A DNA stretch of 64,000 nt from NCBI GenBank assembly GCA_003612585.1, contig RAZH01000003.1, positions 102,968 through 166,967 of the forward strand, in the 5' to 3' direction. How positions within the stretch are numbered: the first letter of the stretch is position 1; every line of letters starts with the position of its first letter. The position numbers and the translations under genes are program-made. Positions 9,099 to 16,622 of the stretch are shown piece after piece. The stretch is from a bacterium 1XD42-54 (GTDB lineage: Bacteria > Bacillota > Clostridia > Lachnospirales > Lachnospiraceae). The notes under the pieces are model-generated. The model was not told the origin of the DNA. It saw only the letters and a program-made list of their open reading frames with translations, and ran no database searches.

Positions 9099-9229
9099 AA
9101 TGATCTCTCGGAATTTTGATTGATCAGACCAGCGAAACTCTGGCGTTGGACATTGACAAGTAAATATTATCCGAATTGGAATCAGGATAATATTTACGAA
9201 GATTTTCAACAAGGTTTCAAGAGATCATT
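9099..9229 (+). promoter_or_regulatory. Candidate structured leader RNA before the 637-aa hydrolase
   Basis: Two perfect inverted repeats are nested: an outer 10-bp pair (AATGATCTCT at 9099-9108 with AGAGATCATT at 9220-9229) and an inner 13-bp pair (9160-9172 with 9185-9197, 12-nt loop). A small CCAG/CTGG stem-loop lies at 9129-9143. Together they could fold as a closed multi-branch structure that ends a few bases before the AAAGGAGG site of the gene at 9250. There is no U-tract, so it is not a plain terminator. It may act as RNA or as an operator; no known riboswitch class was recognised. Confidence 0.5.
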
Positions 9230-9249
9230 AAAATAAAGGAGGAAGTATA

Positions 9250-11163
9250 ATGAAAAAAGATCTTTGTAAAATGTTGGCTCTTACCGTTATGCTGACGGCC
9301 TGTGCGCCGAGCAGCGCCCTGGCTCTGGATTACAAGGCTACCCTTGGCAATGAGCCGACCTTTGAAACTATAACGGAAGCTCGTGCCAATGCGCCTGCGG
9401 CACTGCAGCCTTTTGCCAGCAAGACCTATGTAGCTCATCCGGTAATGGATGCATTCCCGGGCGACACGACTTATGTTTACCGCAGCGCTGATATGTACGG
9501 CATCAATGCAGCTGTTCGCTTGAATACCAATATCGTAGTGTATTCAGACAAGAGTTTTGCTTCCAAGGATGAAGCTCAGGCATACCTGAAGGAGCTGGGT
9601 GTTATTGACATCATCGATCAGGCGCGCGGTAGCGTGATCTTGGTGACACCGTCTGATCCGGAAGCAGGCTTTACGGCTGCTGATCAGAAGAATTATTATG
9701 CATTGCAGACCGCCATGTTCGCAATCAATGCAGCGGGCACAAAGGACGGAGAAGATGTAAGCTATGTAGATGCTTCCTACTACGGCGGCTTTGGTTTCTA
9801 CTATGTAATCGGTATTGACGGAGGTGCTACCTTCTTGAACAACTATGTTGCCGGAACACAGGATTATGTGAGCCGTATTGCTGGTATGCTGCTGATTAAC
9901 GGCGATATGGAACGCATTAGTACTGTTGCAGACAGTGTACCGGTTTGCCTTGTAAATAGCAACGAAGACATTATTGCCAAATACTGTGAAGCCAACGGCG
10001 CAAAGGCTCAGCATATCACAGCTGACTCGGTTGAGTGGTACAACCAGGAATATCCTGTACGTAGGGTTGTTTCCATGACGAGCGACGCTCCGGCCAACGA
10101 GCTTATCAACAAAGCATATTATGGTCTGTTCGTGAAGGCTGTCCGCGGCCAGGAACTGAAAAGCGGCCTCAATTCCGCTTCTACTCCATATCAGGGCTAT
10201 GGCAATGACTGCGCACCGTATTCTCTGTCTGAGCGTAACGCGTTGATCAATGGTGTAACAGCTGATGGTATCTATGAAATCACGACGAAGAGTGAAGAAC
10301 TGAGTGAGTTCACCAACGCTGAGGGTGAATACGTTCAAACTTGGTTTGAGTACCTGCCGGAAGAGGTTAAAAACAACACTGCACCTGCCGGCTCAGTTCC
10401 GCTTTTGCTGTGTGTACATGGCGGCGGCGACGATCCGCGTCAGTATGTAGACGGCCAGGGATGGCTGGTGGTAGCCGGTAAAGAGCGTATCGCTATTGTT
10501 GCTCCGGAATATTCCAGCATGAACAACTTCTCCGAAGATGGACGCGCTGCATTGAAACAGGCATTCCCGGCTCTGGTTCGCCTTATGCTTGAAAAATACC
10601 CTGCGCTGGATGCTTCCCGCGTATATGTAAATGGCTACTCCATGGGCAGCCTTGGTACCTGCGAAACTATGTACGGCGATCCTGGCCTGTTCGCAGCTGC
10701 TTATCCGCAGGCTGGTATCATGAATGCCGGCCCGACAGAGGAAGAGCTTACAGCATTTGACAATGTACGTCTGCCGATCTGTATCTCTACTTCTGAGTAC
10801 GACATGGGATTTAACGTAGATTCAGTGACTCATGACATCGTTCCGGATTTCTACAATCTGGTAAGCAGCTTCAAGCAGCTGAACAAGATGGAAGCCCTGC
10901 CGGAGAATCCAGACTTTGAGAAATATCCGATGGTAGGTTTTACCGCAGACGTAATGGGCTCTTATGTAATGAACGATGAGTACACAAACCACTATTGGTA
11001 CTTCTTAGATGAGAACGATGTACCAATGGTCGGCTTCCAGTATATTGACAGCATCGTTCACTGCCTGTACCCGCAGTACGCAGGAATGGTTTGGGATTTC
11101 TTCGAGCATTACTCACGTAATGTGGAAACCGGTGAAGTGATCTACAACGCAAATGTACAGTAA
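9250..11163 (+). CDS. Secreted two-domain alpha/beta-hydrolase (esterase/PHB-depolymerase-like)
   Basis: 637 aa, starting after AAAGGAGG. The N-terminus has a signal with a possible lipobox (MLTAC, Cys18) or a type I site at ALALD. The C-terminal half (from about 360) has a complete alpha/beta-hydrolase core: oxyanion-type HGGG at 390-393, nucleophile elbow GYSMGS with Ser464, and a late His604 in VHCLYP. The N-terminal half shows the same order of elements, but the elbow position reads GIDGG (Asp190 instead of Ser), followed by a PVCLVNSNEDII strand, suggesting an inactive duplicate domain. Substrate unknown; feruloyl- or acyl-esterase-like activity on dietary or cell-wall polymers is an inference. 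It is transcribed alone, divergent from ppdK, behind an unusual leader. Confidence 0.8.
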   Translation: MKKDLCKMLALTVMLTACAPSSALALDYKATLGNEPTFETITEARANAPAALQPFASKTYVAHPVMDAFPGDTTYVYRSADMYGINAAVRLNTNIVVYSDKSFASKDEAQAYLKELGVIDIIDQARGSVILVTPSDPEAGFTAADQKNYYALQTAMFAINAAGTKDGEDVSYVDASYYGGFGFYYVIGIDGGATFLNNYVAGTQDYVSRIAGMLLINGDMERISTVADSVPVCLVNSNEDIIAKYCEANGAKAQHITADSVEWYNQEYPVRRVVSMTSDAPANELINKAYYGLFVKAVRGQELKSGLNSASTPYQGYGNDCAPYSLSERNALINGVTADGIYEITTKSEELSEFTNAEGEYVQTWFEYLPEEVKNNTAPAGSVPLLLCVHGGGDDPRQYVDGQGWLVVAGKERIAIVAPEYSSMNNFSEDGRAALKQAFPALVRLMLEKYPALDASRVYVNGYSMGSLGTCETMYGDPGLFAAAYPQAGIMNAGPTEEELTAFDNVRLPICISTSEYDMGFNVDSVTHDIVPDFYNLVSSFKQLNKMEALPENPDFEKYPMVGFTADVMGSYVMNDEYTNHYWYFLDENDVPMVGFQYIDSIVHCLYPQYAGMVWDFFEHYSRNVETGEVIYNANVQ

Positions 11164-11242
11164 CTAAGTATATGAAGGAAAAATTTGCAGATGGTATCAC
11201 AACACTAGAGAATGTGAAACTTTTTCTGTAAAATAACCACCA

Positions 11243-11285
11243 AAAGGCTCTTCTATGATAAAATAAAAACCATAGGAGAGCCTTT
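11243..11285. terminator. Hairpin downstream of the secreted hydrolase
   Basis: A 15-bp stem with one mismatch (wobble in RNA) at 11243-11257 and 11271-11285, flanked by short A and T runs. It sits between converging genes and probably ends the hydrolase transcript. Confidence 0.6.
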
Positions 11286-11301
11286 ACTATGACACAATGA
11301 A

Positions 11302-11332
11302 TCAGGCACAGGAATTTCATCCCTGTGCCTGA
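11302..11332. terminator. Hairpin downstream of the phosphofructokinase gene
   Basis: Perfect 11-bp arms (TCAGGCACAGG and CCTGTGCCTGA) with a 9-nt loop, just after the phosphofructokinase stop codon on the minus strand. The U-tract is weak, so its efficiency is uncertain. Confidence 0.55.
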
Positions 11333-11378
11333 AAACAGCTTTCTTCAGCATCTGCCAAAGTCATATTTCAAAGCCTGC

Positions 11379-12620
11379 TTATTTCGCAACAACTTTCTTC
11401 AGATGTACAAATCTCGGAAGAGAATTTTCTTTCTTCATCTGGATTTCACCCTGGATCAGCGGAAGTGCGTACTCGATGTATGCATCTGTCACATTGTTGC
11501 CACGCTCATTGATCCATTCCACCGGAACCTTCTTCTCGTAATTTGCTACAGAAGACAGCTCCAGAAGATCTGCTTCACACTTGTAACCGTTCTCATCACG
11601 TGTACATTTGAAGCCTACCATCTTGTCTGTAACGCCTGCAACTGCTTCTTTTACAGCTGTCTGTCCAGCCATGAAAGATTCCTCAGAGTCTGTCTGGGAT
11701 GCACAGTGCTCTGCACATCTCTGAAGCAGAGAAAGCTCGATCGGACGAACCTTTACACCCGGAATTGCTGTCTTAACAACATCGCCAAGCTTCGCAGCCA
11801 GTCCACCAAGCTGTGCATGTCCAAATCCATCAGTAGCAGAAGTCTTTGCTTCGGATACAAAAGTACCGTCTGCATAATGAATACCCTCAGATACTGCAAC
11901 CAGAACGTTGTGGTTCTCATTCCAGAGTCTCTCAACATCCTCAAGGAACTCTTCCTGATTGAAGTCTACCTCCGGAAGGTAGATCAGGTCCGGACCGTAG
12001 CCGGTAACGCGAGCCAGAGAAGCAGCGCCTGCAAGCCATCCTGCATGACGTCCCATAATCTCCACGATCGTAACCTGTCCTTTGTCATAAACGTGTGCAT
12101 CCTGATATACCTCTACCATAGAAGTAGCGATATACTTTGCTGCAGATGCAAATCCCGGACAGTGGTCGGTACCAAAGAGGTCATTGTCAATCGTCTTCGG
12201 AATACCCATCACGCGGCACTCATAACCAACCTTGTTCATATATTTGGAAATCTTGTTACAGGTATCCATGGAATCATTTCCACCATTGTAGAAGAAATAA
12301 CGTACATCATACTTCTTGAAAATCTCAAGGATTTTCTTGTAATCCGTATCATCTACATCCGGATCTGCAATTTTATAACGGCAGGAACCCAGTGCGGATG
12401 ACGGTGTGTATCTCATGATAGCAAGCTCTTCCGGATCTTCCTCATCCATTACATAAAGCTTGTCCGTGAGCACACCAACGATACCATTTGCTGCACCATA
12501 CACTTTCGTGATCACGTCAGAATCAAGACCAGCCTTGATCGCGCCATAGCAGCTGGCATTGATTACTGAGGAAGGTCCACCGGACTGTCCAATGATCATT
12601 GCACCTTTTAATTCACTCAT
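11379..12620 (-). CDS. pfp: Diphosphate-fructose-6-phosphate 1-phosphotransferase (PPi-dependent PFK)
   Basis: The 413-aa product is a phosphofructokinase-fold enzyme. The discriminating residues are of the PPi type: GGNDSMDT at 113-120 (Asp where ATP-dependent enzymes have Gly) and PKTIDND at 141-147 (Lys where ATP enzymes have Gly). MGRHAGW at 189-195 is the conserved sugar-phosphate site. It phosphorylates fructose 6-phosphate reversibly with PPi in the cytoplasm and pairs logically with the PPi-producing or PPi-using ppdK nearby. Strong Shine-Dalgarno GGAGGAT before 12620. Annotation as plain 6-phosphofructokinase would be the alternative; the motif residues argue against ATP use. Confidence 0.92.
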   Translation of the reverse strand: MSELKGAMIIGQSGGPSSVINASCYGAIKAGLDSDVITKVYGAANGIVGVLTDKLYVMDEEDPEELAIMRYTPSSALGSCRYKIADPDVDDTDYKKILEIFKKYDVRYFFYNGGNDSMDTCNKISKYMNKVGYECRVMGIPKTIDNDLFGTDHCPGFASAAKYIATSMVEVYQDAHVYDKGQVTIVEIMGRHAGWLAGAASLARVTGYGPDLIYLPEVDFNQEEFLEDVERLWNENHNVLVAVSEGIHYADGTFVSEAKTSATDGFGHAQLGGLAAKLGDVVKTAIPGVKVRPIELSLLQRCAEHCASQTDSEESFMAGQTAVKEAVAGVTDKMVGFKCTRDENGYKCEADLLELSSVANYEKKVPVEWINERGNNVTDAYIEYALPLIQGEIQMKKENSLPRFVHLKKVVAK

Positions 12621-12648
12621 TTTTTCATCCTCCTAAATATTGGTAACC

Positions 12649-12675
12649 ACAGCTGCCGCAACATGCCGCAGCTGT
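12649..12675. repeat. Inverted repeat between glyS and the PPi-PFK gene
   Basis: Perfect 8-bp arms ACAGCTGC and GCAGCTGT with an 11-base centre, just upstream of the PFK ribosome binding site. No U-tract follows, so it may be a weak terminator of glyS, a 5' UTR hairpin or an operator of the PFK gene. Confidence 0.4.
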
Positions 12676-12748
12676 CAATTACTGGCCATAACTATATCCT
12701 AGCGGATTATATCAAAATTTCATGATACCCGCAAGACTAAACAGGAAA

Positions 12749-14137
12749 TTACCACTCGAATTTCTTCTCAAAATATGCCTTCAGATCTTCGATCTTCACG
12801 CGCTCCTGCGCCATAGTATCGCGGTCGCGTACGGTCACTGCACCGTCTTCCTCTGAATCGAAATCATAAGTCACGCAGAACGGCGTACCAATCTCATCCT
12901 GTCTTCTGTAACGCTTTCCGATGTTACCTCTGTCATCAAATTCACAATTGTAATACTTGGAAAGCATGGCATAAACCTTCTCAGCACCCTCGTTCAGCTT
13001 CTTGGAAAGCGGGAGCACACCTACCTTTACCGGTGCAAGCGCCGGGTGGAAATGAAGTACGGTACGCATATCTCCGCCCTCAAGCTCTTCCTCATCATAT
13101 GCACTGCATAAAAATGCAAGAACAACACGGTCTGCACCGAGCGACGGCTCGATCACATATGGAATATATTTTTCCTTTTTCTCGTCATCAAAATAGGACA
13201 TATCCTCACCGGACACATTCTGATGCTGCGTCAGGTCATAGTCAGTACGGTCTGCAATGCCCCACAACTCTCCCCAGCCAAACGGGAACAGGAACTCAAT
13301 GTCTGTCGTACCCTTGCTGTAGAAGCAAAGCTCTTCCGGATCATGATCGCGCAACCGCAGTTCATCCTCGCTCATACCCAGCTTTTTCAGCCAGTCAAAG
13401 CAGAAACCTCTCCAGTACTGGAACCAGTCAAGATCCGTTCCCGGAACACAGAAAAACTCAAGCTCCATCTGCTCAAATTCTCTTGTACGGAATGTAAAAT
13501 TGCCCGGTGTAATTTCATTACGGAAAGACTTTCCGATCTGGCCGATACCAAACGGAAGTTTCTTTCTGGAGGTTCGCTGTACATTTTTAAAATTCACAAA
13601 AATACCCTGTGCGGTCTCCGGACGGAGATATACGGTATTTTTTGCATCCTCGGTTACACCCTGGAAGGTTTTAAACATCAGATTGAACTGACGGATATCT
13701 GTAAAATTGTGCTTTCCGCAGGTCGGACACGGAACATTGTTCTCTTCGATAAAATTCTTCATCTCTTCCTGAGAAAAAGCGTCGATCGGCTTCGGCAGCG
13801 TCATATCTTTTTCCGCACAGTAATCCTCAATCACCTTATCTGCACGGAAACGCTCATGGCACTCTTTACAGTCCATCAGCGGATCTGCAAAACCACCGAG
13901 ATGGCCGGATGCCACCCAGGTCTGCGGATTCATCAAAATCGCACAGTCCACACCAACATTGTATGGATTCTCTGTGATAAACTTCTGCCACCATGCTTTT
14001 TTTACATTGTTCTTGAGTTCAACTCCGAGATTTCCGTAATCCCAGGTATTTGCAAGGCCACCGTATATCTCAGAACCCGGATACACGAAGCCTCTGCCTT
14101 TCGCAAGCGCCACAATTTTTTCCATTGTCTTTTCCAT
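12749..14137 (-). CDS. glyS: Glycyl-tRNA synthetase, dimeric one-subunit type
   Basis: 462 aa from the ATG at 14137, chosen for its GGAGGAG site; the longer frame to 14164 lacks one. It is a class II synthetase: motif 2 [21 protein letters not shown], motif 3 [13 protein letters not shown], and a C-terminal anticodon-binding domain. A zinc-ribbon-like insertion carries CKECHERF and CPTCGKHNF. It charges tRNA-Gly in the cytoplasm. This alpha2 type replaces the bacterial alpha2beta2 GlyQ/GlyS enzyme in many Firmicutes. It follows the lipoprotein, recO and era genes on the same strand, so it could share their transcript; no T-box leader was seen in the short upstream gap. Confidence 0.96.
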   Translation of the reverse strand: MEKTMEKIVALAKGRGFVYPGSEIYGGLANTWDYGNLGVELKNNVKKAWWQKFITENPYNVGVDCAILMNPQTWVASGHLGGFADPLMDCKECHERFRADKVIEDYCAEKDMTLPKPIDAFSQEEMKNFIEENNVPCPTCGKHNFTDIRQFNLMFKTFQGVTEDAKNTVYLRPETAQGIFVNFKNVQRTSRKKLPFGIGQIGKSFRNEITPGNFTFRTREFEQMELEFFCVPGTDLDWFQYWRGFCFDWLKKLGMSEDELRLRDHDPEELCFYSKGTTDIEFLFPFGWGELWGIADRTDYDLTQHQNVSGEDMSYFDDEKKEKYIPYVIEPSLGADRVVLAFLCSAYDEEELEGGDMRTVLHFHPALAPVKVGVLPLSKKLNEGAEKVYAMLSKYYNCEFDDRGNIGKRYRRQDEIGTPFCVTYDFDSEEDGAVTVRDRDTMAQERVKIEDLKAYFEKKFEW

Positions 14138-14230
14138 AATTCTCTCCTCCACTGCCTTTTCCATGGTCTATCTTTTCAGGAACGTCCGGTACAGTCTGTT
14201 CTCTGCCCTGACCTTCTCTCACTTACCATA

Positions 14231-14944
14231 CTATTCCAGATCGAACACAATATAAACCCGGTTAGCTGCAGCCGTCTCCGCAAAGGTTGCCTTGTCCTTT
14301 GCCTTATATACTGCATTGGAAGGAAGTACAAGGCCCTCGTCCTCCGCTTCCTCCTGCTGCCCCGTGGCATTGACCACATTCGCAGAAAGTACATCTGCAT
14401 TCGTACTGGTATACAGGATTTCCCCCGGTACCTGCACCTCCATCGGAGCCCGCAAAACAAGAACCTGCTTATCCATTCCCTTGATTACCTGGGTACCGGA
14501 CACCGGCCCGCCCTGCACAACGCCGTCGCTCACGCTCTTGTACGAGACATCAAACAGATATCCTGAGAGCTGCGCATTAATCATAGAGCCATAATAGAAC
14601 TCTGTATTGTTGAACTCCGCATAATCTCCGGCTGAAGCATACTCCATTTTCAGTGTGACCTTACCGTCCGCAGCCTCAAACGATATCACCTTAATGGTGT
14701 CCGCACCGTGCTTCGCATTATAATCCGCCACTTCAGACGTAACCATATTTTGAAGCTCCGCCGCATCATAATACGCTGCACCCAGCGTTTCCTGAATAAT
14801 TTCTGTGATCTTTCCGTCCTCATCCAAGGACACGGCCGCCGCCTGCTGTGGCGTCCATGGTTTCTGCCCAAGCGATTCGCAACCCCCAAGCAGCATCACA
14901 CCTGCCGCCATCACTGCCGCTATCGGTAATTTTCTCCCAAACAC
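14231..14944 (-). CDS. Hypothetical lipoprotein
   Basis: 237 aa starting at a GTG (14944) with GGAGGAG 8 to 9 bases upstream; the longer in-frame reading to 15034 has no ribosome site and would bury the signal peptide. The signal peptide ends in the lipobox VMLLGGC, so the protein should be lipid-anchored outside the membrane. The mature part is acidic with alternating strands and no domain I recognise. It follows recO with only a short gap and precedes glyS, so it is probably part of the era-recO-glyS transcript. Function unknown. Confidence 0.8.
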   Translation of the reverse strand: MFGRKLPIAAVMAAGVMLLGGCESLGQKPWTPQQAAAVSLDEDGKITEIIQETLGAAYYDAAELQNMVTSEVADYNAKHGADTIKVISFEAADGKVTLKMEYASAGDYAEFNNTEFYYGSMINAQLSGYLFDVSYKSVSDGVVQGGPVSGTQVIKGMDKQVLVLRAPMEVQVPGEILYTSTNADVLSANVVNATGQQEEAEDEGLVLPSNAVYKAKDKATFAETAAANRVYIVFDLE

Positions 14945-15020
14945 TGTAGTAGCTCCTCCTAACAAATCCCATTCATTATACATGCAAACCAGCCTGGTTT
15001 CAAGTCCTTTGTCATACAAT

Positions 15021-15686
15021 TCATGCAATCCCATCCACCATTGCCCGCAGTATTTTTAATGACTTAAAACTCCGGTCAATCTGCATTGCATTCAAACGAT
15101 CCTGCACCCCTCGAAATTCTGAAAAAACCTCCGGCGCCAATGTAAAAGTATATAACTTCTGGAGCGGAGCCTGAAGGACAAACGCCAGCGCATATCGCGC
15201 CGACTCAGAAAGGGAGGGATTCTGTACAACATCATATGGGTATTCTCCGTTTAATACCATTGCCTTCATCTCAAAAATACAGCGTATCAGCTCATTATCA
15301 GGCGCCTTTTTCGTCAGCGCACGCAGGGTTGCATACAACAGATTCAGCACAGCGGAACCATCCAGGTTTTCCCGTGTGTAATACTCTGCCACCTCCATAA
15401 AATAACACCCGTAACACGCAGCCTCAAAATCTTCCTTTACCTCTGTGAAATAATTTGATACCTCAGCGCGCACCAGCGTATAGGCGTTTCTTCCTTCATA
15501 AACAGTAAAGGTTCCAAACGCAAATGGATTTGCCGCAGCCAGAAGCGGGCTGTTTGTACGCCGCGCGCCGCGCGCAAAAGCTGTGATTTTCCCCCGCTCA
15601 CTGGTCAAAAGGACAATTCTCCGGTCATATTCACCGGACGGTGCGGCAGTCAGTACCATTCCGGTTACGTGTAATGCATCACTCAT
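15021..15686 (-). CDS. recO: DNA repair protein RecO
   Basis: 221 aa. The N-terminal OB fold is recognisable (VTGMVLTAAPSGEYDRRIVLLT, then GKITAFARGARRTNSPLLAA), followed by the helical RecO C-terminal domain. RecO works with RecR and RecF to load RecA on SSB-coated single strands and anneals complementary strands. It is at the short end for the family and lacks the four-Cys zinc knuckle found in many Firmicute RecO proteins, so it may be a zinc-less variant. Its start overlaps the era stop by 4 bases; the era-recO pair is conserved in Firmicutes. Confidence 0.93.
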   Translation of the reverse strand: MSDALHVTGMVLTAAPSGEYDRRIVLLTSERGKITAFARGARRTNSPLLAAANPFAFGTFTVYEGRNAYTLVRAEVSNYFTEVKEDFEAACYGCYFMEVAEYYTRENLDGSAVLNLLYATLRALTKKAPDNELIRCIFEMKAMVLNGEYPYDVVQNPSLSESARYALAFVLQAPLQKLYTFTLAPEVFSEFRGVQDRLNAMQIDRSFKSLKILRAMVDGIA

Positions 15687-16621
15687 AATTCTTTCTTATC
15701 ATATCCAAAGTTTTTGATCATGTAATCACTGTCGCGCCAGTCTTTTTTCACCTTGACCCACAGCTGCAGATTCACCTGCATTTCCAGCATTTTTTCAATC
15801 TCATGACGGGCCTGCGAGCCAATCCTGCGCAGCATCGCGCCACCCTTTCCGATCACAATGCCCTTATGTGACTCCCTCTCACAGATAATAGTCGCCTCAA
15901 TATCCATAATGCTGCCGTCCAGTCGCTCCTGCATCCGCTCAATCGAAACTGCAATGCCATGCGGAATTTCTTCTTCCAGACAACGCAGTGCTTTCTCTCT
16001 GATCAGCTCTGCGGCAATCTGACGCTGCGGCTGATCTGTCACCGTATCGTCATCGTAATACTTCGGACCATACGGCAGATACCGGAAAATAGAAGCAAGC
16101 ACCCGTTCCACACCGACACCGCGCAGGGCACACACCGGTATCATATCTGCAAACCCATAAGAACGGCGGCTGTCCTCCGACTGCTCAAACAGTTTTCGAT
16201 AACCATCCAGAAATCCTTCAATCCGGCTCTTATCCACCGTATCAATCTTATTCATTATCAAAATAACCGGAACATTCGCCTTCTTCAGCTGTTGTGCGAT
16301 ATGCTGCTCACCCTTCCCGATAAAATCCGTTGGTTCCACCAGCCAGAGCACCACGTCTACTTCCTTTAAGGTACGCTCCGCGACGTTTACCATGTACTCA
16401 CCCAGCTTGTTTTTCGCTTTGTGAATACCGGGTGTGTCAAGGAATACTATCTGTCCTTCTTTTGACGTATACACGGTCTGTATCCGGTTGCGCGTCGTCT
16501 GCGGTTTGTTTGAGGTGATCGCGATCTTCTGCCCGATCAGATGATTCATCAGTGTAGATTTTCCCACATTCGGACGTCCGATCAGCGTCACAAATCCGGA
16601 TTTGAATTTTGCATTTTCCAT
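15683..16621 (-). CDS. era: GTPase Era
   Basis: 312 aa from ATG 16621, which has GAGGG just upstream. The first third holds the GTPase motifs: G1 GRPNVGKST, G3 DTPGIH and G4 NKID. The C-terminal KH domain is present with GKGGAMLRRIG. Era binds 16S rRNA near the 3' end and assists maturation of the small ribosomal subunit. The start lies directly after the stop of the M16C protease gene, and the end overlaps recO, so protease, era, recO and probably the following genes form one operon. Confidence 0.97.
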   Translation of the reverse strand: MENAKFKSGFVTLIGRPNVGKSTLMNHLIGQKIAITSNKPQTTRNRIQTVYTSKEGQIVFLDTPGIHKAKNKLGEYMVNVAERTLKEVDVVLWLVEPTDFIGKGEQHIAQQLKKANVPVILIMNKIDTVDKSRIEGFLDGYRKLFEQSEDSRRSYGFADMIPVCALRGVGVERVLASIFRYLPYGPKYYDDDTVTDQPQRQIAAELIREKALRCLEEEIPHGIAVSIERMQERLDGSIMDIEATIICERESHKGIVIGKGGAMLRRIGSQARHEIEKMLEMQVNLQLWVKVKKDWRDSDYMIKNFGYDKKEL

Positions 16622-16622
16622 T

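Noticed and set aside
11164-11340. Possible insertion-sequence remnant (hairpin followed by an ATGACACAATGA start-like sequence)
   Set aside because: Both hairpins fit terminators of the converging genes, and no transposase homology could be seen.
11325-12401. Open frame of 358 codons on the plus strand
   Set aside because: Antisense to the PPi-PFK gene with Cys-rich, non-protein-like composition.
13223-14566. Open frame of 447 codons on the plus strand
   Set aside because: Antisense to glyS and the lipoprotein gene; no domain and no ribosome site.
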